DNA of 64,000 nucleotides from Evernia prunastri (GCA_003184365.1 NKYR01000052.1:62001-126000); one strand, 5' to 3'; counted from the stretch's first letter, positions 43,463 to 56,125 are shown. Notes: generated from the sequence alone by a model not told the origin. Numbers and translations are program-made.

Positions 43463-46354
43463 ATGGATCCAGTCTCGATAGCCGGTGCTGTCGGTCCTAC
43501 CCTTAAAACCTTGTATACTGTTACGACGACCCTCTACACCTTTATCACCTCTGCGAAGAAGGTTGATAAGTCTTTGCAGGACCTCAATGGAGAGGTCCGA
43601 AGCCTGACTCGAGTGCTCGAGGACATCGAAACTTCTCTCAAAGATACGGTTGTTGCTCAGACAAGCTTTGCTACGTCTAAAACAGATGGCGCTTGGGCTC
43701 CAATACACAATGCCACTCAAGACACTCACACCACGGTTGAGGAGCTGGATAAGGTTCTTAGCGGCCTCGGGCCTCCTGGGAACCTCAGAAATGGCTTCAA
43801 GAAGACCGTGAAGCAGGTGCAACTAAATTTCCATTCGGACCAGATCACCAGCATCAAGTTGCGCGTTCATTGGCATTCAACCACTCTTCGTACGTACTTT
43901 TCCAAATGTTTTCCCTCTACGCAAACCCTTGTTTGAGTCGCAGTTGGGAGTAGCAACCCGATCGTGTCTCCTTCACTATCTTTGTGTCTGCCTTGCAGTT
44001 TCGAAGAACTATCCACCAATGACAATGCTGACTCCGAAACCTGCGCAGAAATGGCGCTCCAGACAGCTACTTTGTGAGTCTCATTGCCCTGTCTGTGTGA
44101 GGACTGTGCTCACTTGTACAACAGGTCCATCAATTGTCTGACCAACGACAATGTCATAAATGTTATTAACCCCAAAATCGACATCATTCTCTCCCTCGTC
44201 CCAAAAGTTGAAAGCCTGATAAGGCAAGTCGGAAACGTCTCTTCACAATTGGCTGCTAAACACTACAATTCACCAAATGATTCTCGATTCCTTAAGATGA
44301 CGGAACATACTCAGCAACTGAGGTGCACTGCAGAGGCTGTGATTATCACTGCAAACACTGTTATTGAATTGCAGTCTACCGTTGTGGATGGGGAAGATCG
44401 GCAACATCCATTAAGCCCTAGAAACCTCTCGCAGGAGCTCAAAAAGCCCGACGTGACGGAATGGATATCCCACTTGACCGTAGATCATGAGGACTTGGAA
44501 CTAGAATCTGAAAGTATGAGTGAATTGATGCCCGATGACAGCATTAGCAGCATCAGCTCGAAAAGACATAAGCGAGGGCAACAGACCAATGAAGCGGGAA
44601 CGTCGGGGTCTTTCTCCATAATTGGCGAGAATGCAGGTCATTTCACGAACATGGAAACCGGAAGCGAAAATCCGTTCAAGGATACTTCAGAGATGGTCAT
44701 GCCTACGTATCTCAACCAAAGTACTCCTAACGGTATAGAAGAAGACTTTGATTCCGACACGACCTCCGAGAGAACCCAAACTGCACACGGAGCGGACCTC
44801 GACGTGGACACAACTTACGACAAGGAATCTGCAAAGAGGCTCGTAACGGCTCTCGTGAGAAGCTATAAGGCAAATGAATGGACGTACAACGATGCACTCC
44901 TTGAACTGAGCCAGATGGAAATCTGGCAAGGCCTGGGAAGTAGCTCAAGCGCAGTGGGAACTTTGCGATATCTCCTAGAGGAGGGCGGTGATGTCAACGC
45001 AATGAGTACTATGGGATCTACGGCTTTACACCGTGTTTCTGCGAGAGGGAACACAGCTTTACTCGACCTACTTATTGAGCGGAATGCAGAAATCGATGTG
45101 AAGAATAGTAGGGGATATACTGCTTTGCACAATGCTGCCCATGCGGGACATACAATAGTTGTTGAAATCTTATTAAACAATCACGCCGACATTGAACGGA
45201 AGACTGAAGAAACCCAGAATACTGCACTTTTACTGGCTGCTCGTAAGGGTCGAGCATCAACAGTAGAACATCTGTTGAAAGCCGGTGCGAATATCCATGC
45301 GAGGAACAAGGTGAACGATACAGCGCTTTCTTTAGCCGCGCGCTATGACCACAATCAGGTTTTCAGTATACTGCTAAATGCTGGTTCTTCAGTTGACGCA
45401 GCAGATAAGTCTGGTTGGACACCTTTACATCGCGCATCTCAGGATAGTCATGTTGAGGTAGTTGAGGTTCTATTGAAAGCTGGGGCATCGTTTGATGCAG
45501 GAGATAAAGATGATCGTACACCTTTGCATTGGGCAGCTATTGACAATCATGTTGAGAGAGCAGAGGTTTTGTTGAGAGCTGGAGCGTCGGTCGATGCTAG
45601 AGACAAAGATGGTTATACACCTTTACACTACGCAGCTATTGTTAATCATGTTGAGATAGCAGAGGTTTTATTGAAGGCTGGAGCATCGCTTGATGCCTTA
45701 GCAGAGGGTTGGACACCTTTGCATTTCGCATCTGACAAGGGTCATGTTGAGGTAGTAGAGTTCCTATTGAAGGCTGGAGCGTCAGTCCATGCAAGAGACA
45801 ATTTTGGTTCGGCACCTTTGCATCGCGCATCCACTTGTGGTCATGTTAAGGTAGTAGAGGTTTTATCGAAAGCTGGAGCATCGCTTGATGCAAGAGACAA
45901 ACTTGGTTGGACATCTTTGCATTTCGCATCTGAGATGTGTCGTGTTGAGGTAGCAGAGGTTTTATTGAAAGCTGGAGCATCAATTATTGCAAGAACCAAC
46001 TATGGGTCTACAGCTTTCTTTCGTGCTGCTTACTATGGCCACAGAGAAACTATTGAGCTGCTCCTTGCTCGTGGGGCGGACATAAGAGCAAGGTCGAACG
46101 GACGCGATACAGTGCTGCATGAAACTCTTCGGTACAAGCATGACACGGACTGTGACAAACAACGGTGCTCATTTTGCGCTGGCTCTGCGACTCGAAAGGA
46201 TATAGTGAAGCTACTTTGCAAAAAGGGAGCTAATCCATCCGCAAAAGATGAGTACGGGATGTCTGTGTTGTCACTGGTTCGCAAGAGCGATGCCTATGCC
46301 GAGAGTGAGAAGAAAGCGTTGATGAAAGTGCTGAAAAGGTTCGGAGCCAAATGA
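43463..46354 (+). CDS. HeLo-like N-terminal domain plus ankyrin-repeat protein
   Basis: Three exons, 43463-43893, 43999-44073 and 44125-46354, sum to 2736 nt (911 aa). The N-terminus (MDPVSIAGAVGPTLKTLYTV, then SLTRVLEDIETSLKD) matches the fungal N-terminal (HeLo-like) domain found at the front of STAND/NLR-like receptors. That domain acts in, or near, membrane-targeting cell-death modules. A charged disordered linker follows (about 200-440). About 13 ankyrin repeats then run from about 447 to 860 with consensus GWTPLHxASxxGHVEVVEVL and LKAGASxDARDKD. There is no NACHT or NB-ARC domain between. The ankyrin DNA repeats are similar to each other, as in fast-evolving receptor repeats. It borders the transposon island, a common setting for such genes. 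The ligand or recognition target is unknown. Confidence 0.85.
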
Positions 46355-46869
46355 AGATACATGGTGTTTTGGCAGCTGAGCTCATTTGAGTACCTTCATA
46401 CCAAATACATCTTCTCTCCTCACTTGTTGACGACTGCATATCAAATAATCTGATTTCCACACACCTACGTTCTTTTTTTGTGGGGGGGAATAGTTCAAGC
46501 ATTCATGACTATTGAATGCTTCAAATCTAAGTGTCCCAAACGAATCCAACGGTGCGGGCGTTCACATGGAGCAAGTTCCGGAATATCACTCTCTCCCCTT
46601 AGCCCGAGAGGCACTGCTCTTGCACGTGGGAGGTGGATGAGCAAGATGCAAAACGCGAGTACCCGGCAGATTATGTCCAGCAAGTACAACGGGCGCAATT
46701 GTTCCTTTTTTGTGGCTTGCCTCAGGCACAAGTGAGTAGAGTACGCTGGAATATTCCGCGGATCCAGATACAACATTCGGCTCTCGCAGAAAATATGAAT
46801 CTAAGTCCACCCATTCTATATTCAACTGAGCAATGGATCCGATGAACGCAGTGCGTACTGGAGGAGTTC
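46355..46869. other. Intergenic, no gene recognised
   Basis: 3' flank of the ankyrin gene. Overlapping short frames on both strands lack family features. Confidence 0.4.
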
Positions 46870-47772
46870 TGCCATCTGCTTTGCTATGTAGATATGCCCA
46901 CCTACCAAACATTCTCACCATGTTGATATCCTACGTCTTTACCGAGCGTTCCCAAGGACTCTACAGCGCTGTGGCAGAAGCCCAACACTGATCAATTCGT
47001 TGCAGTTCTTTTACCATCCTCAGATATCTAGGCACTAGCGAGCGGATCATAGAACTCTGTCAAATCCAACTGGAGTCATGTTTCCCTCTTTTCTTGGAAT
47101 TGAAAGCATCCATTCGTATGAGCCGATGAAAGAAAAAACATTAATTGAAAGTGTCACCACCCATGCTATGAACCTACGACCTTTCTTAGGCGATCCAAAT
47201 TTCTAAGCTCTTTGGGTTGTCCGTCACCCTAACGACTACATTGCAGCCATGCTACACTACAGCTCATTGGCCGCACTTACATCGTACAATCGAGCGCACG
47301 TTCGCGCTTCCCACCCTTTCTTCCTGGACACAGCGATTAAGACAGTTCATTTACACGGGATTAATGACCCTGCGATTAGCTCATCATCAATATCCGCAAC
47401 CTTCTGCGGTTGACTTGTTTGGAAGACATGTTACAGAAACCCGTCGTCGTCTTCGGTGATTCCCAGTCCTTGACGGAGAGCGCTACCAAACTTTACGATC
47501 TATTGACTACCCCAGAAGACTTTCTTGACACCTAGGGCCCTGGTCAATATATATTCGCTGACGGATTGGATGCGAGCAGAAAGTTGTCGGCTATGATGAT
47601 TGGTGGTGGATCCGTGAAGACTGTTGCCGAGAATGCAGAGATGTTACACTGGAGTCGAGACCTTGATCCCCGTCATGGATTCTCTACTATATTTAGGACC
47701 AACAGCAAAATTCGGATAGGGTCAGGCGCGGATCATTCCCAGTCATATCCATTCATCTCAGCAATGGTCTGA
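46870..47772 (+). pseudogene. Possible relic of a fungal transcription-factor regulatory domain
   Basis: A broken plus-strand frame encodes FPSFLGIESIHSYEP, then HPNDYIAAMLHYSSLAALTS, then HPFFLDTAIKTVHLHGINDP and AISSSSISATFCG, then FADGLDASRKLSAMMIGGG. The order (a short helix ending in Tyr, an AIK-x-V...L-x-DP block, then L-x-xMI-x-x-GG) recalls the middle-homology domain of Zn2Cys6 regulators (fungal_trans_2). Stops and at least one frame change interrupt it. No zinc cluster is found upstream. The assignment is tentative. Confidence 0.3.
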
Positions 47773-48560
47773 AGGCTTTGAGACTTGGTACTTGGGTACT
47801 ATTTTTTTCAAAACTCTTAGGCTATGTAAGAGGGTTCCCATGTGTTTCAGTCCACAGACCTAAAATTTATGCACACGTAAGAGTTCGCGCCAAAATAGAT
47901 ATATGGCTATTTGACGAAAGAGAGCCTGCGGTGTAGGATGGCCCTTTTTATTGCTTTCAAGTATGGGTAGATAAAAATCTAGATGGCAGGTCTCGCATTG
48001 TGGGTCCGAGAGGGAGTGACTTCAGGGTAGTACGATGCGATCAATCACTCACTCAATCAACTGATCAACCCTTAATCTACCATTAAAAGCGTCAAGTCTC
48101 TAAGATACCCCAGAAAAGACAGGCAGCATCTGCCACATAATGCTCGTCCTTCGTGCAGAGGAGAGGATTCAATATCAGATCACGATTAGCAATAAAAGAG
48201 TGGGAGCGAAGTCACCGTGGTACAGGAAGTCCACATGCTCATCGTCTCAAGACAGCGTCAAAATACGATTATTTGACATCTACTTATTCCTAGGTAAGAG
48301 CTTTGGACGGTCATTCTCATAATGTTCCTCGAAGATGTCCAAAACAACGTTCTTCTCCTCTCCGACTACTCGTTAGCGAGAGCGATGATGCTGACTCAGC
48401 TTGATTGCCAAGCATTTCAGCCAATGAGCCCCACCTCGAACGCCCTGACTTTTGCTGCACGCCTGCCAAGTTTGACCCCCAAGTGAGTGCCTAAGCAAAC
48501 AAGCCATAGATTTTGGACTCTCCTCTCCATTCTTCCACTCACCATCACCACCAATCAACG
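47773..48560. other. Intergenic, upstream of HEL2
   Basis: No gene is seen. A CT-rich leader (CTCTCCTCTCCATTCTTCC) lies just before the ATG at 48561. Confidence 0.5.
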
Positions 48561-51044
48561 ATGAATTCAGTAACACAAGTAACCGGGACGCATTCCCAAA
48601 TTCCACCAAGCGCGATCGATTCGCAACCGCAAAACCAAATCTATGGGGCGATTTCTAGAGGTGGAGGACGTGGTGGAAACAGAGGCCTACATACTCATGA
48701 AAGTACAAGGGGTGGAAATAGACGAGGAGGAAAGGGGATTCGGGGCCATCGATCGAACGGGGGTTCCGACCAGCGAGCAAGTCGACTCCTCAGTTTGGCG
48801 AATCCCACAGCATCTCCTATACCACCACCTCCGGGTCTCGGCGGTGAAGGCAGCTTTGGTGGTCGCCTGACTAAAGATGCTGAAATGCCAGCGGCTGAAA
48901 TGCCAGCGGGCGATAAAAATAAGGAGCAGAATGGGACCGAGGACGACGTTGAAGCTGAAGTCTGCTTTATATGTGCCTCACCCGTGGTACACAACTCTGT
49001 TGCCCCTTGCAATCACCGAACATGCCATATCTGCGCCTTGAGATTGAGGGCCTTATACAAGACGAGAGCATGCGCTCATTGTCGGACGGAGGCTAAGTTC
49101 GTCATATTCACTGACGATGCCACCAAGCGTTACGAAGACTTCGTTGAGGCCGATTTCCAGGAGTCTGATGAAGTACTGGGTATCAAGTACGAGCAGAAAG
49201 AGATACACAGTGACACGATACTTCTACTTCGGTACAATTGCCCGGACGAAAGTTGCGACATCGCCTGCCGGGGATGGCCAGATCTTCACCGTCATGTTAG
49301 GAGTATTCACCACAAGGTCCTGTGTGATCTATGCACAAGGAACAAGAAGGTCTTTACCCACGAGCATGAGCTGTTCACGCTACAAGATTTGAAAAGACAC
49401 GAAAAGTTCGGGGACGACCATCCTGGGGCTGTGGACCAGAGCGGTTTCAAAGGGCATCCGGAATGTGGCTTCTGCAGACAGCGGTTCTATGGCGACGATG
49501 AGCTGTATACGCATTGCAGGGATAAGCATGAGAAGTGTCATGTTTGTGATCGTAGAAACCCAGCGAGGCAACAGCAGTACTATGTGGATTATGATTCTTT
49601 AGAGCAACATTTCAGGAAGGATCACTTTTTATGCGCGGACCAAGAATGCATGGACAAGAAATTTGTTGTCTTCGAGTCTGAGATGGATCTCAAGGCGCAC
49701 CAGCTCGAAGCGCACCCCAATGGCCTGACCAAGGATGCCAGAAGGGATGCCAGGAGAGTTGACATCTCGGCGTTCGACTACAGGACTCCGCACCAAGACA
49801 ACCGAGGAGGTAGGAGAGATAGAGAGGGAAGAGAAGGGAGGGATGGAAGAGGTGGAGGAAGGGGCAGAGACCCTAATACTGAGGCTCTACCGCAGTCAAC
49901 TGCACAACCTTTGCGTAGAGACGAGCTGGCTTACCAAAGGCAAATGGCCATTCAAAGTGCACAGTCAGGCACTGCGAGGACCTTCGGAGGTCAATTGACA
50001 TCTACCGACGCATACGCTGCAAGGTCATCGGGCCGAAATCAAGACATAGTCACAGCACCGAGGAATCATACCACCACCAACAGCTCGTTTCCAGCCATAG
50101 ACAATCTCCATCTGGACTCCACCACCAACACAACACCAGCATCTCCCCAGCCCGCATCAGCAGTAACCTCCCAAGAACAAGCTCGAAGGCTGCAGCACAG
50201 CTCCGTCATGGACCGCGCTTCGACCATGCTCAAGAACGACCAGACCAAGATCTCAGATTTCCGCAGCGGCGTCTCATCCTACCGCACCTCCACCATCACA
50301 GCCTCCCAACTCATCGATTCCTTCTTCTCCCTCTTCGACGTCCCCTCCTCGGATCTAGGCAAACTCATCAAGGAACTCGCCGACATCTACGAAAACGAAG
50401 CAAAGCGCAACGGCCTGCTCAAGGCGTGGAATGACTGGCGAGCCATCAACGAGGACTACCCATCGTTACCAGGCCCCAGTGGCGTCTTACCCGGCTCTTC
50501 AGCCGCAGCTGCAGGGAGCGGAGGCCACCGCGTCCTCAAGCTCAAGAGCTCAACCGCTCAATCATCACGCTCGGCCGTCAGCAAACAAGGCAGCTGGGGC
50601 AATTCCACCGCCGCGAACCCATTCCCATCAACACCCCCAACCTCAGCCAACCGAGCCGGCGCAGGTCGCGTTGGCGCCACACCCTGGGTCGCCCCTTCTT
50701 CCTCTTCCTCCTCACCAAGACCCGCACCAGCACCCTCATCATCACGACCCCAATCCAGACCCGCAACCTCCGGCAATCCGAAGGGTTCAACGGCAGCAGA
50801 CGCCTTCCCCGCACTCCCGGCCGCCGCGAAGCCCAACACCATGATCATGGGCCTCACGCGGGGGACCGTACGCTGGGACGACGGGAGGGGGAACGGCACC
50901 CCTGCTAATCCGTGGGGAGGTGCGAGCGGGAGTTCCACCCCTGCTCCTGCCCCTACTCCTACTGCAGAGGCAAACGGCGAAGTCGAAGCGGGCAGGAAGA
51001 AGGGGAAGGGGAATAAGAAGCAGACGTTGTATAAATTTGGTTAG
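48561..51044 (+). CDS. HEL2: RING E3 ubiquitin ligase Hel2/ZNF598 homolog
   Basis: Ligase that ubiquitinates 40S proteins of collided ribosomes to start ribosome-associated quality control. Single exon from the ATG at 48561, 827 aa. An RGG-like N-terminus (RGGGRGGNRG) leads to the RING (about C135-C174: CFIC, CNHRTCHIC, CAHC). A series of C2H2-type zinc fingers follows (SCDIACRGWPDLHRHVRSIH, HKVLCDLC, ECGFCRQRFYGDDELYTHCR, KCHVCDR, FLCADQECMDKKFVVFESEM), as in the ZNF598 family. The C-terminal half is low-complexity, with a conserved middle block (LIDSFFSLFDVPSSDLGKLI) and a Trp motif (RGTVRWDDGRGNGTPANPWG). The open frame extends to 48513 but without an ATG. Confidence 0.92.
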   Translation: MNSVTQVTGTHSQIPPSAIDSQPQNQIYGAISRGGGRGGNRGLHTHESTRGGNRRGGKGIRGHRSNGGSDQRASRLLSLANPTASPIPPPPGLGGEGSFGGRLTKDAEMPAAEMPAGDKNKEQNGTEDDVEAEVCFICASPVVHNSVAPCNHRTCHICALRLRALYKTRACAHCRTEAKFVIFTDDATKRYEDFVEADFQESDEVLGIKYEQKEIHSDTILLLRYNCPDESCDIACRGWPDLHRHVRSIHHKVLCDLCTRNKKVFTHEHELFTLQDLKRHEKFGDDHPGAVDQSGFKGHPECGFCRQRFYGDDELYTHCRDKHEKCHVCDRRNPARQQQYYVDYDSLEQHFRKDHFLCADQECMDKKFVVFESEMDLKAHQLEAHPNGLTKDARRDARRVDISAFDYRTPHQDNRGGRRDREGREGRDGRGGGRGRDPNTEALPQSTAQPLRRDELAYQRQMAIQSAQSGTARTFGGQLTSTDAYAARSSGRNQDIVTAPRNHTTTNSSFPAIDNLHLDSTTNTTPASPQPASAVTSQEQARRLQHSSVMDRASTMLKNDQTKISDFRSGVSSYRTSTITASQLIDSFFSLFDVPSSDLGKLIKELADIYENEAKRNGLLKAWNDWRAINEDYPSLPGPSGVLPGSSAAAAGSGGHRVLKLKSSTAQSSRSAVSKQGSWGNSTAANPFPSTPPTSANRAGAGRVGATPWVAPSSSSSSPRPAPAPSSSRPQSRPATSGNPKGSTAADAFPALPAAAKPNTMIMGLTRGTVRWDDGRGNGTPANPWGGASGSSTPAPAPTPTAEANGEVEAGRKKGKGNKKQTLYKFG

Positions 51045-51637
51045 GACGCTGTTGCTGCCTTTTAGGATGGATGGGGTTGGTGGTAAGCTATAATTACCTA
51101 TTATAGATTATACGTTATAGATTATAAGAAACGCGAAGCATGATGTCTTGAATCTGCTGTTTGAGGAACCCTTCATGGGTTTTTTTTCCCCAGCGGGGTG
51201 GGCATTGCATGTAGAATGCAGCAACATAGAGCGCGTCGCCGATACTCGAAACGTCGATTCTTCGCATGATATACTTACTAGCTGGTCCGTGCATTGCCAC
51301 AATGATATTAACGCGTAGACGTGCTCGTGCTCCCGTCTCCAGGCCAGCTCTTTGAGCGCAAGTTTTTGGTTTGAATACCGGGTTTCAAAACGCAGGATTA
51401 TACACGTGCGGTGGATGGAATAAGTGCTCCAGACTGTACTTCATGACTGGTACTCAGTATCTAGTTGTACAGTCAAGATACATCTCTGGAAATGTGGACA
51501 AAGCGCGGTTCGAGCAAATCTGCAAATCCGTAAATATGATAAGGAAGCAAGCCCAAACCCAAGCAAAAACAGCCTCCCACATCCTGCACCCAGCAGCAAT
51601 TCTCCCCCCCTCCTCTCGAAAAGCAAGCAGTACAAAT
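51045..51637. other. Convergent 3' region between HEL2 and MSH4
   Basis: The two genes end facing each other. TATAGATTATACGTTATAGA near 51101-51122 is a short AT-rich direct repeat that may hold poly-A signals. No gene is seen. Confidence 0.5.
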
Positions 51638-54607
51638 CTACTGACTCTCTTCGTCGCCCGTCTCCGACTGAAGCGCACCCGTCATCTCAAACCGCTGCTC
51701 AGGGCTCCCCTCCACACTCCCGCGCGATGCTTCCGCTTGGCTACTTTCGCCGTGCTGAGCCTGCACCTCTGTCTCGACATCCGACACCTCCTCGCTCTCG
51801 TCCGCCGCCGAAGCGGCGTCGGCGTCAATAGCAGCCATGCGGTTGACGAATTCATCCTGCAGCTTCTTCATCCAGGTAGCCAGCACCTTGCCGTTCATAT
51901 TCCCCTCGTGAGCCTGTAGGAGTTGCTCCCGTAAGCTGAGGATCAGCTTCCTCCGTCGCGCCAGCGCGATGGCCTTGGAGTTCTTCTTGCGCTTTTCCAT
52001 ATCCGCCGTCAGCTTCTTGGAGACCTGCTCCGCGACACGGAGGACGCCCGGAGGGAGATCGATGACCTTGGCGAGGGCGAGGCCGTAGTTTTCTTCCTGC
52101 ACGGCGCCGCTGGCGACTTTGTAGAGCATCTTCATCTGCTCCGCTTTGCTCATGTCGACCGAGAGGTGGAGGTTGACGACGCCGCTACGCTCGGCGAGGA
52201 TCTTGGCCAGGTCGCGGAAGTGGGTGGCGAACCAGACGAAGGCGCCGCTCTCGACCAGGGCTTCCGCGATGGCGATGGCGATGGAGAGACCGTCTCGGGT
52301 GCTGGTGCCTCGGCCGAGCTCGTCGACGATGACGATGCTTCGTTTGTCGATGTTGCGGAGGATGAAGGCCGTTTCGCGCATTTCGGCCGCGAAGGTGGAG
52401 ACATTCGCTTCGATGCTGTCGTCCATTGAGATACGGGCGAAGAGTTGATGGAAGATTGGGAACGATGCGTAGGAAGCTGGTACAAAGCATCCTGTCTGAG
52501 CCATGACGGCCATCAGAGCAATTGATCGGATGTAGGTGCTTTTTCCGCTCATGTTGCAGCCTGTGATAATCTGGAATCTGCTCTGCTGCGTGGCAAAAGC
52601 GTCATTTGGGACATACTTCTCTGCATATATCTTCTCTCGGATTGGGTGTCTTCCACTCTTGATAGCGAGGGTGCGAGTCAGCTCGGGCCTGCAGTAGTCT
52701 TGTGTGGTGACCAATTGCGCGAAGGAAGCGGTGACATCAAGCAGTGCGATGGCGTCGCTGATCTTGAACAAAGGCCCAATCTCCGCTCGGACATCCTCGA
52801 TGAGTTCTTGTATGCTTCGATAACTCAACTGAAGTACCTCATGATGAGAGTCCATGATTTTCTGATTCCACTTCAGGAGATCCAGGGTCTGACATTCAAT
52901 CATGTTCTTCTTTTTGAAGACGTTGATAAAAATATCCGGTAAGTTGCGCTCCTCTAGCTCCGATGCAGCGATGCGGATGTAAAACTGCCTGGCTGCGTCG
53001 TACTTCATTTCAAGAGCCAGTCCATGGGTTTCTGGAAATGATCAGGTCCACAAGATCAAAAGACGGAGCGCAACCTACCACCCAAGTTAGTGACCAGCTG
53101 ATAAGCGTCCGCATTCGCCTCTTTGTATGTCTGTCTAGCGACGTCAAGAAGCCCATTGACCCCAGACTATTGGGAGAAGCTCGTTCAGTCCATGACCTCC
53201 AAGAGCCTGCGGGGCGACGGCTAACCTTGACTGCATATGTCCTCTGATTACGCAAGTCTAGAGGCTGGCTTTGGTATGTGATATCTTCATTGATGGTTTC
53301 ATCGATCAGTTCTTGAACAGCGATATAGCTTGCGGGAGAGCACAACTGCATCATTAGCGCCATTAAATTGAAAAGGATCGAACATTCTCTACCTCGAATA
53401 TCTCCACGAGCAATTCGCTTCTTGTAGTCGTCAGCGCTTCGTAGATTGGAGGGATCGACTTCACGTATTGCTTGAGTAAGATGATATTGTTAATGGATTG
53501 TTCCGAGTGTTGAATTGAGGCTTTCGTCGGGATTAGGGTGATCTGCTTCTGTCACATTCTGCTGCTTCTTTAACGCGGACAACAACTGACCGCTGTCAAG
53601 ACTCTGTCAACGTCGACGAACGCTTTCAGAGCTACCATAACCGTCAGAGGAAATCAACGTACACTTGAACAAATGTCATCATACCTTGTCGCACAGCAAA
53701 GAATACGTCTTCCTTCGTAGTTAGCTCCTCCAAGGCGTCATAGCGTTTGGTCAAATAGGCAGCGCTTGTTAATGGTTGGAGGGCATTGCTCTTAAGGACT
53801 CGGGCCCCCATAGCCGTCTGTGTCAGATTTAGCAGCCCAAATAAGCAGTCTTTGGATTTGGCTTTTTGCAGGTTCTGGATAAGCTCCAATGCATGAATGG
53901 TTGACAGATCGATCATCATCGCGCCATCAGCCGGCTGATACGTGATGCGAAGAGAGTGGAAAGGAAATGAGTACGAGAGGCTGAGTTCGATGTACTTGAG
54001 CACCTAGAGCAACTCAGCCTCGATCAGAGATACTTGCTGAGCTGCTACAAACAGCAGCGAAGCAGCATATTGCGTAATAGTTGCCCTCAACAGCCACCTT
54101 GAGGGCTTCGAGATCCTGCTTGAACGCCAGTTGTTGGATATAATCCATTCCTGTGGTCTCGGCCCAGTACTTCCTATCTATCGGATTGATGTGAATATGT
54201 GGAAGGTTGCCTTCAATGACAGAGTAAAGCTTGGATTTAGGCTGTGCGGCGGTGGTCATAATAAGAACTTCAGTTGGCTCGAGACAAGAAAGCTTATGTA
54301 CGGTCTTGACATAAGTCTGATTATCTGAGATTTGACAGAGAACGGCTTCAGTAGTAGAGAGATTGACAAAAGCCAAGCCAACAACAGGAGAAAGTCCTCT
54401 GGACTCGTTGATTGCACAGATGATCTGCTGGTCCCCACCAATGGTCGAGGCAGCCGTTCTGGGTCTACCAGTTCGCGGACGACTGGTAGTGGCCTTGCTC
54501 ATACTGATACCTGGTCGAGGCGTAGTACTCTCATCATGCGGGCGCGATGAATATGATGTAGTAGCGGAAGTATAGGATGTGGATGGGCGGTGAGTATTGG
54601 CCGCCAT
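51638..54607 (-). CDS. MSH4: Meiotic MutS homolog Msh4
   Basis: Partner of Msh5 in a clamp that stabilises recombination intermediates and promotes crossovers; not a mismatch-repair protein. Seven exons, 54607-54053, 54003-53685, 53631-53591, 53548-53393, 53345-53226, 53166-53082 and 53031-51638, sum to 2670 nt (889 aa). The N-terminus is short and disordered, with no mismatch-binding (MutS I) domain, as in Msh4. Core and clamp domains include NYYAICCFAAVLKYIEL, LFGLLNLTQTAMGARVLKSN and LDVARQTYKEAN. The ATPase has Walker A ITGCNMSGKSTY (about 581-592), Walker B SIVIVDELGRGTSTRDG (D662, E663) and a signature block SIEANVSTFAAEMRE. An acidic tail follows about residue 830. Exon 3 is 41 nt. All phases match. 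Confidence 0.94.
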
Positions 54608-56125
54608 GTTGCAATTCCTGTGGGGTGATGTTGCTCTGTTTACTGTTGTATCTTTCGTGTAACAGAAGTATTCCGCCACGTTACTTAACGTTACGGAGAT
54701 TAGTTTCCCCTTACAATTAATCCCGTGGATCCCTTAGAGTACCCGTGTGATTGTCACCTAGGTACCTTTTGTTCACTACCTGTAACCTACGCCTACAATG
54801 AAAATTTTGATGCGCCTTTGCATGCACGCCCGGAGGCTACTGCTTGGCTGACTCAAGGCACGGTAGGGTAAGCCAGGATCCAATCAATAATGATCTCTTG
54901 ATTCGACCCCTATTAGTTTGGACCTGGCGAATAATGAACACGATCGCCGCTGAATATTTTCTCATCCATAATCTAGGATAGGTATAGTCTTGGACCTAAG
55001 AGTACAACAGAGAATCGATAAGGCTGCACACATCGCCCTCTGCAGCATTCCTTTCGGCGGAGCAAGAATCCAACATGTCGAATCCACAGCCTTGGACGCC
55101 GAGAGTGGGAAAGCGGCTAATGCTGTTCTTCTGGGCTGTGATTGTCTAGAAGTACTTCAAGATACAATGATACCCATGATGATTAAGGAACCTTAAACTT
55201 TACGTACGAGCACCCTCCGGAATTTACTCTGCAGTCCGCTTCAGGAACACTTATCAATGCATGCCCCGGCGTGGCACAGACTGAATCCCCCCGAAATGCA
55301 ACCTGGCATAGCCCAAAGCCGGAGGTTGTATACTCAAAATGGTGCATCATCGGATGCCCTGGCCTTCTGCTAAGGCCAAACGGGTTGTAACTTACTGTTG
55401 TACTTCCTTCAATGGTCTCACCACGGCTGCGATGAGAAAGCGATTTTGGCACCGTAGCTAAGAAAAGAGGTCAAGCGCTAACGACCTTTTCAGCCAAAAC
55501 TGTGTCATGGTCATAGGTCATAAAATCCTTAGCTCCCTGAGACCCGGCAGTCCCCAACGTAACTGCTGTAGCAGCAGTTTTGACTACCCCCAGAGTTTTC
55601 GGCTTTCATCCCAGCGTCAGATATTGATCCGGGCTGGTTCTAATTCAAGCCTGGCGCTGTCACGCCGCCGATATAGAAGGCGTTTCTCACTGCAGCTGCG
55701 CCCCGTCAGACTCTCAATTCATGATGACCTGGTCTAGTTGAGAATTCCATGGATACCAAAGAGGCTTAGCGCGATGCAAGAATATCACGCTGGAGTACTT
55801 TGTGCCTGTTAGTAAGCCCATCTACTCGCAATGAACTACATTGCGAGAACATTGATACGGGCTCGGAACGGGGGAGCTCTATGGATTCCGATTCGACTCC
55901 TTCTATTGAGTCTCGAACCTTGACGTCTCTTTCTCAATTTCCGCGTTCTAAGCCTCACGCTGCACCAACATCGTTGTGTCAACTGTAACCAGAACATGCT
56001 AGCATAGCCTCCGAGCTTTCTGGCAAGCCGCCAGGACACTATTGCGAGATGGGTTTTGGTATATAGTGTCGCTTGTGTTTCCCTCTAAATGTTACTACTC
56101 TTGTGGCAAGCTTACCTTTGACCAA
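54608..56125. other. Intergenic, no gene recognised
   Basis: About 1.5 kb. A 68-codon plus-strand frame (54990-55196) and others lack family features. CCTAGGTACC near 54760 matches a motif also present in other intergenic parts of the window. Confidence 0.45.

Noticed and set aside
44125..46354. A NACHT or NB-ARC domain in the ankyrin protein
   Set aside because: No GxxxxGK[ST] Walker A or matching Walker B is seen between the N-terminal domain and the ankyrin repeats.
48513..48560. Longer HEL2 N-terminus starting at 48513
   Set aside because: The codon there is TTG; the first ATG in frame is 48561, with a CT-rich leader in front.
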